Assembly: GCA_933207985.1 (NCBI GenBank)
Contig: OW240916.1
Coordinates: forward strand, 292,415,555 to 292,479,554
Direction of reading: 5' to 3'
DNA from: Pelobates cultripes
Taxonomy: Eukaryota > Chordata > Amphibia > Anura > Pelobatidae
Length of the DNA: 64,000 nucleotides
The position numbers and the translations under genes were made by a program. The notes beneath the pieces are model-generated. The model saw only the letters and a list, made by a program, of their open reading frames with translations. It searched no databases and had not been told where the DNA came from. Below, one piece after another: positions 11,101 through 20,710 of the stretch (position 1 is the first letter of the stretch; each line of letters begins with the position of its first letter).

Positions 11101-14100
11101 TCTGGTAGCTATGTGTGGAGGACCTTGGCTGTGTCAGTGCAGAGTTCATACAGGGTGACAGTGCTGGGTTAGCACAGGGTGGTCCGGTAGCAATGGGTGG
11201 AGTTCATACAGGGTGACAGTGCTGGGTTAGTACAGGGTGCTCTGGTAGCTATGGGTGCGGAGTTCAGACAGGGTGACAGTGCGGAGTTCATACAGGGTGC
11301 TCTGGTAGCTATGTGCGGAGTTCATACAGGGTGACAGTGCTGGGTTAGCACAGGGTGCTCTGGTAGCTATGTGCGAGTTCATACAGGGTGACAGTGCTGG
11401 GTTAGCACAGGGTGGGCTGGTAGCTATGTGCAGAGTTCATACAGGGTGACAGTGCTGGGTTAGTACAGGGTGCTCTGGTAGCTATGTGCGGAGTTCATAC
11501 AGGGTGACAGTGTTGGGTTAGCACAGGGTGCTCTGGTAGCTATGTGCGGAGTTCATACAGGGTGACAGTGCTGGGTTAGCACAGGGTGCTCTGGTAGCTA
11601 TGTGCGGAGTTCATACAGGGTGACAGTGCTGGGTTAGCACAGGGTGCTCTGGTAGCTATGTGCGGAGTTCATACAGGGTGACAGTGCTGGGTTAGCACAG
11701 GGTGCTCTGGTAGCTATGTGCGGAGTTCATACAGGGTGACAGTGCTGGGTTAGCACAGGGTGCTCTGGTAGCTATGGGTGGAGTTCATACAGGGTGACAG
11801 TGCTGGGTTAGCACAGGGTGCTCTGGTAGCAATGGGTGGAGTTCATACAGGGTGACAGTGCTGGGTTAGCACAGGGTGCTCTGGTAGCTATGTGCGGAGT
11901 TCATACAGGGTGACAGTACTGGGTTAGTACAGGGTGGGCTGGTAGCAATGGGTGGAGTTCATACAGGGTGACAGTGCTGGGTTAGTACAGGGTGGGCTGG
12001 TAGCAATGGGTGGAGTTCATACAGGGTGACAGTGCTGGGTTAGCACAGGGTGCTCTGGTAGCTATGTGCGGAGTTCATACAGGGTGACAGTGCTGGGTTA
12101 GCACAGGGTGCTCTGGTAGCAATGGGTGCGGAGTTCATACAGGGTGACAGTGCTGGGTTAGCACAGGGTGCTCTGGTAGCTATGGGTGCGGAGTTCATAC
12201 AGGGTGACAGTGTTGGGTTAGTACAGGGTGGGCTGGTAGCTATGTGCGGAGTTCATACAGGGTGACAGTGCTGGGTTAGTACAGGGTGCTCTGGTAGCTA
12301 TGTGCGGAGTTCATACAGGGTGACAGTGCTGGGTTAGCACAGGGTGCTCTGGTAGCAATGGGTGAAGGACCCTGGCTGTGTCAGTGCGGAGTTCATAAAG
12401 GGTCACAGTGCTGGGTTAGCACAGGGTGCTCTGGTAGCAATGGGTGGAGGACCATGGCAGTGACCATGCAGAGTTAATATAGGATGACAGTGCTGAGGTA
12501 AATGGGAGCTGTCACCTGTAGCGATGTTTGTTTTTTGCTGACACTATTGTTTTCCTTTAAGGCATAGGCATTAAAGGAACACTATAGTGCTGGATGTTTA
12601 GGCGTCAGTCTCCCCTTAGAAGGGAGTTAAAACATATTTACTTTTTTCTCCATTGCCGTCATGGCTGAGCTCTTCAATCTTTTATATGAAAGCATTGGGA
12701 GGCTATTGCGCATGCGTTACAAAACGCAGCACTGCGCCAATCCGTATCTGCTCATAGAGATGCATTGAATGCTCTATGAGGAGCATTCAGCATCTCTATG
12801 CTGAGTGTAGAGACGCTGAATGTAGGTCCTGCAAAGATTGCAGGGTCTAACCCAGGAAGTCCCTCTAGTGACCATGTGAGTGACTGCCACTACAGGTATT
12901 AGTAGGTAGCAATATAAACACTGCCTTTTTCCTGAAAAGGTAGCTCTTACATTGCGCAGCCTGTAGGGACAGGCTATAGACACCAGAACTACATTAAATT
13001 GTATTGGTTCTGTTGACTACACTATCCCTTTAACTTAATTCATTTGAATCCACATCAGAAATGATTGCAATCTGTTACAAGAAGAAAAAAATAAAAAGGC
13101 GTGGATTTCTACATTTTAATTTTATTTTTCACAGCCTACATACCTATTTGTTAAACCTAGGGATTAGAATACGTGATATAGAGAAGTAACAGCTCCCCTT
13201 TAATTTAAGGTTAGTCTGCTTTATCTGGATATAGAAGAGTCACTGGGCAGCATATGACTGCTGTCAGAACATGCAGTGAAAGCTGTTAATAGACTCTGTG
13301 AAGTCAATAAAAGAAGACCATAGATCAGCAGTTTTTTAACCATAGAATACAGTTTGTGTTAAGAAGATTTACTTTTATTGCCTGATGCAAATCCTAATAT
13401 TTATTTATTTAATCCCCATCAATTAAACATTGCCGAAGTAGAGCTGTTAAATGAAATGCTATGTGAAATATTTTGATATGAAATGCTCATGCTAGTGTCA
13501 TGTCGTTCATTATTTTTATTTATTGATGTTCTCCTGATAGGTTACTCCAAAAGTGACATTTTCCCATCCAACGAGCACTCAGCAGAAGACCCAGAGAGGC
13601 TTGGAACCTTTCACACCTTTGAGCTCAATAAACTTTGAACGTACAGGAATTTTACACCAGGATGACTCGGCCCAGCTCTCCTATTGCAGTGGCTTACAGG
13701 GGCCAGGCTTGGACAGTGACTTTGGTGTGAGTGCAGGTCAGTATATGCTACTGGGCCCTGAGCTGGGACTGGTGATGGGCTGCAGAGCCCTGGGCCCTGA
13801 GTTAGGGACTGGTGATGGGCTGCAGAGCCCTGGGCCCTGAGTTAGGGACTGGTGATGGGCTGCAGAGCCCTGGGCCCTGAGTTAGGGACTGGTGATGGGC
13901 TGCAGAGCCCTTTTCCCTGAGCTGGAGATTGGTGATGGGCTGCAGAGCCCTGGGCCCTGAGTTAGGGACTGGTGATGGGCTGCAGAGCCCTGGGCCCTGA
14001 GTTAGGGACTGGTGATGGGCTGCAGAGCCCTGTTCCCTGAGTTAGGGACTGGTGATGGGCTGCAGAGCCCTGTTCCCTGAGTTAGGGACTGGTGATGGGC

Positions 14101-14749
14101 TGCAGAGCACATTTTAAGTCATGAAATGATCCTCTCTACAATATTACAACAGGAAATCACTGACACCTTCACTGAATTATATCAGGAAACCAGTTTCAAT
14201 TCAATGGCAAACCTCTATGGTAGGCTTTTGGTGCTCCCAGCCTATCATTGCCTGTCAAGTTAGACAGACTAATACTGATAATGAAGAAGTGTAATTTATC
14301 AGTCTGTGTGCTGCGGGATCAGTCAGTGGGCGCCATGAAGAGTCCTGCATTGTTTTTTTGTTTGTTCTGAAATCCCTCCAAAACATTGTCAAAAACACAA
14401 ACCAGGTTATGGTGCCATAGTATCCTAGTACCATAACCACTACACTGAACTGTAGTAATTATGGTGCTTGGAGTGTACCCCATTAATAGATGAGCCTGTG
14501 ATTCCAGGTTTCATGGACAAGATATACATTTTTATGGAGTTTGATGTGTCCATGTGTTTCATCACTCTCTTTTCAGGAGTCTCCGTGCACATCTTATCTA
14601 CGGACAGCGACAATAGCTCCCTGTCCTGGATCTCTGGAATGGAGTGGGATTACTATGACCCCTACTATATTCGTAGGACCCGACATCGAAGGGACACCAG
14701 ACAAAATCACCACCTCCCAGTACTTTGCAGCAAACAGTACTGGGTATAA
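1456..14749 (+). CDS. hwa: Probable Huluwa dorsal determinant, 3 coding exons, 344 aa
   Basis: Exons 1456-2133, 13541-13724 and 14577-14749 join in frame (678+184+173 nt, stop TAA) with GT-AG introns. Seen: a 29-residue N-terminus with a sequon at N8, one membrane segment at about 30-54, a basic stretch just after it (AKAKRRG), a Cys/Ser-rich cytoplasmic tail, PPNSP at 215-219, and an acidic/aromatic C-terminal block (MEWDYYDPYY) ending QYWV. Known: Huluwa is a maternal plasma-membrane protein of fish and frogs that drives Axin degradation and so stabilises beta-catenin on the dorsal side; its tail has a PPNSP motif needed for activity, as I recall. Inference: motif, topology and the absence of another matching family point to hwa. 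An uncharacterised membrane protein is the alternative. The start is supported by an upstream in-frame stop and a good context (A at -3, G at +4). The neighbour vcp is convergent. Confidence 0.72.
2134..2610. other. Intron 1, left unique part with an old repeat
   Basis: No gene. Near 2294-2350 there is a GCCAACTGTCCTGAG... GCCGGGACAGTCCC motif that looks like the end of a dispersed repeat. Nothing else recognised. Confidence 0.3.
2611..2946. mobile_element. Dispersed repeat with CATACCTCCCA terminal inverted repeats
   Basis: Begins CATACCTCCCATA and ends GTTGGGAGGTATAATG, forming short terminal inverted repeats about 336 bp apart. It contains TTTAGGAGGGACAG. A second copy, split by a hAT insertion, is at 58210-58224 and 59806-60025. 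It is non-coding and behaves as a non-autonomous DNA transposon; the family was not identified by name. Confidence 0.6.
2947..3435. other. Intron 1 sequence before the satellite
   Basis: AT-rich, no conserved coding potential. A 115-codon minus-strand ORF at 3079-3426 has no recognisable domain and runs up to the array edge; treated as chance. Confidence 0.4.
3436..12500. repeat. 9-kb tandem array of a 58-bp unit in hwa intron 1
   Basis: About 155 head-to-tail copies of a 58-bp unit running GTGCGGAGTTCATACAGG, GTGACAGTGCTGGGTTAG, CACAGGGTGCTCTGGTAGC, TAT. The period was checked at consecutive units (for example 5765 and 5823). Diagnostic variants alternate: TGCGG/TGTGG/TGCAG, GCTGGG/GCTTGG, GCACAG/GTACAG, GTGCTC/GTGGTC/GTGGGC. 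Several units carry an extra block containing GGAGGACCTTGGCTGTGTCA (near 4441, 4757, 5881, 6613, 7925, 8182, 11113). Edges are more diverged (3720-4030 and 12360-12500), as expected for an old array. ORFs on either strand here are periodic artefacts. Confidence 0.97.
12571..13033. mobile_element. Complete T2/Kolobok-like MITE
   Basis: TTAAAGGAACACTATAGTG at the left and CTACACTATCCCTTTAA at the right are inverted repeats, with TTAA at each end matching the TTAA target preference of this group. Length is 463 bp, non-coding. It lies in hwa intron 1 just after the satellite. Confidence 0.8.
13034..13540. other. 3' end of hwa intron 1
   Basis: AT-rich, no gene. It ends with the pyrimidine-rich acceptor ttctcctgatag|GTTACTCC (ag at 13539-13540). 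Confidence 0.5.
13541..13724 (+). CDS. hwa: hwa-like exon 2 (residues 227-287, plus first base of 288)
   Basis: 184 nt in phase with exon 1. Encodes a polar segment with PFTPLSS and LDSDFG. The donor is chosen as TTTG|gtgtgag because this leaves one base, which puts exon 3 in the frame that gives the DSDNSS...WDYYDPYY...QYWV ending. The alternative donor three bases later (gtgagt) would cost nothing upstream but would force a different exon 3 frame with a less natural tail. Confidence 0.75.
13752..14108. repeat. 40-bp minisatellite in hwa intron 2
   Basis: About nine copies of a 40-bp unit containing GACTGGTGATGGGCTGCAGA and GCCCTGGGCCCTGAGTTAGG. Units differ by a few substitutions (for example TTTTCCCTGA at 13910). 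It starts 28 bp after the exon 2 donor. The 95-codon ORF through exon 2 and this array is an unspliced read-through. Confidence 0.95.
14109..14576. other. Rest of hwa intron 2 with a MITE fragment
   Basis: No gene. Sequence at about 14400-14490 (ACCATAACCACTACACTGAA, GGTGCTTGGAGTGT) matches a dispersed repeat also seen near 44770, 52790 and 54550. The acceptor is actctcttttcag|GAGTC (ag at 14575-14576). Confidence 0.5.
14577..14749 (+). CDS. hwa: hwa-like exon 3 (C-terminus, residues 288-344)
   Basis: After the split glycine codon the exon encodes STDSDNSSLSWISG, then MEWDYYDPYY, a basic run (IRRTRHRR) and the last residues QYWV before TAA at 14747-14749. A hydrophobic YWV terminus resembles PDZ ligands (inference). 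The +1 frame of the same exon stays open slightly longer to a TGA but yields a featureless peptide. Confidence 0.72.
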
Positions 14750-14939
14750 TCAACAGGTGGCAAGCCACTGATACGTTATCATAATGTGACCCACCATGCA
14801 TGGTATATACCATGCAAATCTATCAACTCCATGTATTCACGTATAACATTCTCATATTTCTACCTCACAATTGTTCAATTCAATCAATCTCCCAACTAAA
14901 TTATCCAGGAGTACTGGGGGGCATTGAGAACTAGTCAAA

Positions 14940-15520
14940 GACAAGAGACCCAACTCCCAACACCAGCATAAACCAATTATATACCACCTCCACCATTCTC
15001 ATGTAGACCCCAGCACCTCCCTTAACTGCACCACAACATGTTCCTAACCTACACTTGCATGGTACACCCGCCCAACCATCACTTTCCCCAGCACAGGCAC
15101 ATAGAGTGCCTTCCCAAACAAACACACATAGATCCACGTGTTATACCACCAATGCAGCATCTTTATGACCTGCCCCGTCCTTCACCAGTCTATGGCACAT
15201 TCCTCCCAACCACTGCTTCCCCAACACCGGCACATAGAGCATCTTCCCAACCAATCACATGTAGGCCTACATGGTATACCACCATTGCAGCATCTTTAGA
15301 ACCTGCCCCATCCCTCACAAGTCTAGGGTACATCCTCCCAACCACTGCTGCTCCCACATATACACTTCCATCATATTCCCAACCAGTCACAGAAAGACCC
15401 ATGTAGCTTATCCTCAACTAGTCCCACGCTGCCCAATGCAGCATCCCTACAACTTGCCACCACATACCCACGCATTACCTTTGCATGTAGCCAGAGTCCT
15501 TATTACACCTTGTAATAGGG
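14940..15520. repeat. Degenerate tandem repeat, unit about 133 bp
   Basis: The phrase CCCAACCACTGCT recurs (about 15072, 15207 and 15339), together with CACATAGAGNNCCTTCCCAA, TATACCACCANTGCAGCATC and ACCTGCCC, at about 133-bp spacing, three to four copies. CA/CT-rich. Several overlapping ORFs on both strands reflect low stop density, not genes. It may lie in the hwa 3' UTR. Confidence 0.7.
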
Positions 15521-17041
15521 CCCACATAAAACTGCTTCATATGGATTGTTATTGCAACATCTTCACAATTCCTCTCCCAAAGAGACAACTGCATGATCCC
15601 CATCACCCACCTCCTCCAATTGCAAACAGAAAACTCTGCAACATTCTTACTACACCACACCTACGGAGTGCACACCACCCGACCCCAATTGCTGAATCAC
15701 CTCCACACATGTACATTACACAACCCTCCATCCCCACACACCCAACGATGTGCATTTTATATAGACAATAGATATATCTCATTTGCATTGTGCTTAGAGG
15801 ATCAATGTGGCTTTTTCTTTCTTCTTTATATTCTTTATCCACAAAAATATTGAACTTTTTTTCCTGCTTGTATAAGAATGGATACTTATACTTTTTATTA
15901 CAAAAGATATCCACGATGAACTCCTGTTAATTCATTTAGAAATGTTACTGGTGGCCCCAACATAAAGGGGTTTGCCACTGGACTATTTTATTGAACTTGT
16001 GGGATGTTTATATGTTTTGCTATATGTATATAATATAAATTGGTTTCTTAGGTCACTCTTCCAATGTTGCCTAGGTGTGTCTGTGTATAAACACGTACAG
16101 AAACGAGTGCCCATTTCATCGCATGTTTCTCAAAGGCAGGTTCTTTGCACATCTTGAAATTCGCGGTCCTCTCTTGCACATCAAATTGTCCATTTCCAAA
16201 CATAACCAGGAGCAGGCAAGAGACACTGGTGTCTGTATATTAAACTGGGCACTGTGGAAGGGAATTGCAAATTATTAGATCACAAATTACAAGTTCTAGT
16301 GTTTGTGATTTAGTGCCTTCTTTGCTATATTGTAATATTTTTAAAATTCGTATTAATGTTGACATCATCCATTATTTCCAACCCATCAGAACATGAATCA
16401 GATTTTAACACAACTCTTTAATTGTCTTTTCTTTCTCCTTGTTAAATTACTGATGCTTATGTCAGTATTTTAAAATCAGATGTTCACAATTTCTAGTGTG
16501 TCATTTTGTTTCCTTTTTATATGTCTTTTAAATGTGCAATGGCTTTGGATTCTGAGCAGCTGCTAATATTGAGATTGTCTTAATGACATAATTTCTGCTT
16601 CTGCGCAGAAGTGCACTGGTTATTTGGTAGGGCTCTCGTGCCAATTCATGCCATATATATTCTCTATATAACTTTGTATCAACATGTAATATTTTAACAC
16701 AGATACAGTGAAAATGTGTATTTTTATTGTTAATTTATTAAAAATTCCAGAACTGTATTCCTTTTTTTTTTTTCCTGCCAATTAACACTTGGAGTGCAGA
16801 GTAAAAGAACTGGATTTGAGTTTAACTATAAATAGTTTTTTCTCAATCTCCTACATACCTGTATTAAAGTGAACCTATTAATTTTTTTTCCTGTTTGTGC
16901 CATCTTGTGGCCTTCCTTATTTTTTAGAAATTTCCAGATGTGTGGGAACAAATATTGCAAAGAGATTTGTTTGGTAGAGCCACTGGTCCACAAGTAACTA
17001 CTGCTGTAAATCTCCGTTCCAAACGGGTTATCAGATATGAC
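15521..17041. other. 3' flank of hwa, no gene seen
   Basis: AT-rich, with no conserved ORF. ATTAAA occurs at about 16238 and 16737, but I see no clear AATAAA with a downstream GT-rich element that would fix the hwa 3' end. Confidence 0.35.
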
Positions 17042-17160
17042 ATTTATTAAGAGCCATCAAATTCCCCGGCGCTGTACAATAGGTGGATTAAGTACAACAT
17101 ACACAAACGGAATGGACAGAGGGCCCTGCTCAAACAAGCTAGCATTTGAATGAGAGTGGG
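17042..17160 (-). mobile_element. 3' tail fragment of an L2-type LINE
   Basis: Contains CCCCGGCGCTGTACAATAGG and GGGCCCTGCTCAAACAAGCT, the reverse complement of the conserved L2 3' end also seen at 19060-19190, 21218-21350 and 50550-50690. Confidence 0.6.
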
Positions 17161-17215
17161 GCACATGACACAAGGTAAGGGTAATCATGGCAATAGTAGT
17201 TTTGTTTGTGTAGAG

Positions 17216-17350
17216 CAGGGGTACCCCAAAGGTAGATCCCCAGATGTTGAACTACAACTCCCATGATGCTTTGTATGCATTTAGAATGACAAAGCATCAT
17301 AGAAGCTGTAGTTTTAAAACATCTGAGGATCTACCTTTTGGGCACCCCTT
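17216..17350. mobile_element. Short hAT-like palindromic MITE with 8-bp target duplication
   Basis: Starts CAGGGGTACCCCAAAGGTAG and ends CTACCTTTTGGGCACCCCTT. The interior (ACTACAACTCCCATGATGCT and AAAGCATCATAGAAGCTGTA) is also palindromic. Flanks are GTGTAGAG (17208-17215) and GTTTAGAG (17351-17358), a 7/8 match and the duplication length typical of hAT elements. Confidence 0.75.
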
Positions 17351-17358
17351 GTTTAGAG

Positions 17359-18119
17359 GCTTAATTGGCATAGGCACAGTGGAATGTGAACGTGAAAGGT
17401 TAACTCTATGGAACACCAGGACTCGAAGGGTGAGATTGTGTAGAATTAATGCAGTCTATGAAGATGTAAATTGATGTGGCGGACTAAGTTAATTAATGGC
17501 TTGTTTTACTGTTTAAAATGCAACCCCTTATCTAGATGGTGATTTGGTTAATGTCACCGAATGCAACTGCCTCTTCCGCAGCCAGCCTTTCTGGCAAACT
17601 TCCTGGAGCTTTAATGGACAGCTGTGCATGGCACTACTCACCCGCAAAGCACCGGTGTTGGGCAGCAATGTCACAAGTACTATCTTGCTCAGCCCCTCTG
17701 TGACCACAACTCTTATCCTTTGCAGGGTAGATAGCTGAGAGGGAGATAAACTAAGGGATGCTCACCTTATAAGAGCTCCTTTCCTAGGTTACCTCCCAGC
17801 ATACACATACATTAGCTCTCATCCTACCCATTGCTCATTATAGCCCAGAAATCCTGGCTGCACACTATCAGGGTGAGAATTGTTGGTGACTCAAACTTAA
17901 GACCAGAATAGTTGAAGTGGAAACATAGCTATTTAAGAATTTTATCCATCCCAGTTATTTTCACTTTGAATTTGTCTATTCTCACGTTCGTGAGCTATCC
18001 TGTATGGCTCTATCACAAGGTTTGGCAGGCCTTACTTGCTCCAAGGGCAGAAAAGGAACTCCTTTTGAATTTTCTGCATCCTTGAGTTTCTCAAGCACAG
18101 TCTCAACAAAGGGTTAGCT
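17359..18119. other. Intergenic, no gene seen
   Basis: Short ORFs only, no recognisable protein or repeat. Confidence 0.35.
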
Positions 18120-19205
18120 GCTGCTACTACTCTGCATGGTCATATATACCTGTCCTCTCCTGATCTCTCCCTGCCCATCTTGACACGTGTCTCTGACTGC
18201 CTCTCTGCTATTTACAACTGGATGGCTGCTCGCTTCCTTAAACTCAACCTGTCCATAACAGAACTTCTGGTCTGGTCTGGTCTTTCCTCCCTCAAGTGTT
18301 GCTACTCCCGTATCTGTCTCCCTCCAAAGTCAATGGTGCTGCGTAGCTGTTCTCTTTTACTTCGACCTCTCCTTCACCCCTCATGGCCAGTTGATATCCA
18401 AATCCTGTCACTTCCATCTCAAAAACATAGCGTACACTGGCCGCAGCTACAGTGCTGGTCCATGCTGTTGTTCTCTCTTGCCTTGACTACTGCAATCCCC
18501 CTTCTCAGTGGTCTTACGTGTTCCAAGCTAGCACCACTGCAATCTATAATGAAAGCGGTGAGGAGGCTCATTTTCTTTCCCCCCCTCCACCTTACCCCTG
18601 TCAGTCCCTACATTGGCTTCCAGTAAGATAAAGGGCTCAATTTAAAATTCTGGTGCTTGCTTGCAAGTCCCTACATAATTCTGCTCCAACATACCTATCC
18701 TCCCTAATACACAAGTATGTCCCATCTAGGCCCCTACACTCTGCAAATGACGTACATCTATTCTGTCTGTACTCCCACGAGACTTCTCCAGGGCTGCACC
18801 TTTTCTGTGGAACTCCCTTCCTTTCTCCGTTAGATTTTCACCCAGTCTTCATTCCTTCAAAAATTAATTAAAACCTTACGTCTACAGGAAAGCATATCAA
18901 TTAAACTGTTAAGCAGGTTTTCATTCCCACACCCTGACTCCTCTCCTGCAACTATCAAAAATAACCTACTAAGGCCTCAGTGAATACTTTTCTAGCAACC
19001 TACTTCGTTACTCCTATTTTTACCCTTTGTGTCACTATACCCCACTCCCTCAGGCATTTAAGCTCACTGAGCAGGGCCCTCCACCCCTCTGTTCCTGTGT
19101 GTCCAACTTGTCTGGTTACAATTACATGTCAATGTCCACCAATTGTACAGCCCTACGGAATTTGCTGGCGCTATATAAATATTACCAGGACTCATTTTAA
19201 CACTT
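18120..19205 (+). pseudogene. Decayed L2-type LINE, 3' part of reverse transcriptase
   Basis: Translation shows the L2 RT phrase DWM-like [18 protein letters not shown], a broken copy of the block [18 protein letters not shown] at 49672. Later pieces include a LHWLP-like remnant (YIGFQ) and SLHNSAPTYLSSLI. The 3' end has ACTGAGCAGGGCCCTCCACC and TGGCGCTATATAAATATT. Several frameshifts and stops; inactive. Confidence 0.75.
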
Positions 19206-19523
19206 AATTCTGTGTATTACATGGGTCCATGTCTGTCACCCAAGTTTAGCCTTCTCTACAAAGTCTGATCATCATAGTTCCTTGGTAGAAGCCATTTTTG
19301 GTTTTCAAATCCCACAATGTTGACCTTGGAAGGTGCTCATCCTGTTGGATATTTGTGCATGAAACTCTGTGTGCCCCCCTCCTCGTGGTTATTTTATTGC
19401 GGCTACCCTGTATTTCCAAACAGTTGGGATAACCTGTCTGTACTTCCAAATGTTTAGGAGTGACAAGGCATCCACTACATTCCTTGTTGCTTGGTTACAT
19501 TTTGTCCTATTTAATGATTATTG

Positions 19524-20052
19524 TACAGTGGGACCTCTGTTTACCAATTTAATGCGTTCTCCGGGACATTTCTTATTGCAAAACATTTGTAAACTGAAAC
19601 GCAGTTTCCCATAGAAAAGCATTGAAAACCAATGAATCCATGAATCCGTTCTGGAGGGGAGGAAAAAAAAAAAAAAATCAAAATGAGCTGGCATGGAAAC
19701 CAACCCACAATGCAGAAAACACAATAAAAGGCATGCAAACAACAAAGCTCAGCTCCCTACCTTTCCACAGCTTGAGAAATGCACCAAAAAGTCCCAAAAC
19801 AACTGAAAACGATTTCCAGAATGGCTCCAAAACGCGATGCAAAAGCTGCTCCAACACCTGCACACTCGACACCACGTGCTACCCACAGGCTCCAGCATGC
19901 AGGGGGCGGTGTTATAAACCTCCCAGGGAAACTTGCTTTGTATTACGAAAAAAAAAACTTGTAAAGCAAGGCATTATTTTCAATGGATTTTGATTTGTAA
20001 ACCGAAAATTGTTATGTTAACTGAGGAGTTTGTAAACCGAGGTTCCACTGTA
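19524..20052. mobile_element. Tc1/mariner-like MITE with TA ends
   Basis: The left end TACAGTGGGACCTCTGTTTA and the reverse complement of the right end (TACAGTGGAACCTCGGTTTA) form inverted repeats next to TA. The interior has purine runs and no transposase. The superfamily call rests only on TA and the CAGTGGNACCTC termini, a widely dispersed vertebrate repeat end. ORFs inside are chance. Confidence 0.65.
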
Positions 20053-20346
20053 TAACTAACTCTGCTAGAACAATGGCCATCTTCTCCACAATGAATACCA
20101 AAGAATCAATGAAACGGTTGATTAAGATTAGGTTTCCGCATCTTTGGTCAGAAATTTTTTCCCATGCGCCTGTACCTTTTCAGACACTCAATGCAGTTAT
20201 TGGTTCTAATCGTAGATTTAATATCCTCATTAAAAAAAAATAGAGCATAGTATAGAAGCATGCGCAGATAGTGGCTTGAGTGCCAGGTCCTCCTATACCC
20301 ACCCTAAAAATCTACAGGATATGCTCATACAACAGGTATGGACAAT

Positions 20347-20710
20347 TTAAAGGGACACTATAGTACGCTGAGGGTGCCCCCACCCTCAGGGTCCCCCTGC
20401 CGCGGCGCTTAAGTGGGTTAAAACCCCTTCAGCTACTCACCCTTTCCCCCCCGCCAGGCTCCCTTACCTCTCCTCCCCCGTCGATGTCAGCATCCTTGTC
20501 TGACGTCACCGAATGCGCGGCAGTGCCGCACGCATTCAAAGCGTCCATAGGAAAGCGTTTTTCAATGCTTTCCTATGGACGCTCTGCGTGATTGAGGCAT
20601 AATATGCCTCAATCATTGCCGATGCGCCTCTAGTGGCTGTCCGGAAGACAGCCACTAGAGGCTGGCTTAACCCCAGATGTAAACATAGCAGTTTCTGAGA
20701 AGTGCAAGAT
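20347..20710. mobile_element. T2-like MITE, right part missing
   Basis: Starts TTAAAGGGACACTATAGTAC and holds two inner palindromes, around TTTCCTATGGACGC and CTAGTGGCTGTCCGG...GACAGCCACTAG. The same palindromes are in 33096-33634 and 51236-51436. The expected TTAA right terminus is absent, so the copy is truncated near the TGTAAACATAGCAGTTTCTG block. Confidence 0.65.

Noticed and set aside
3436..12500. CRISPR-like reading of the 58-bp array
   Set aside because: Units are contiguous without unique spacers and the DNA is vertebrate.
15038..15771. Pro/His/Thr-rich overlapping ORFs after hwa
   Set aside because: They come from the degenerate CA/CT-rich tandem repeat, with ORFs in several frames on both strands.
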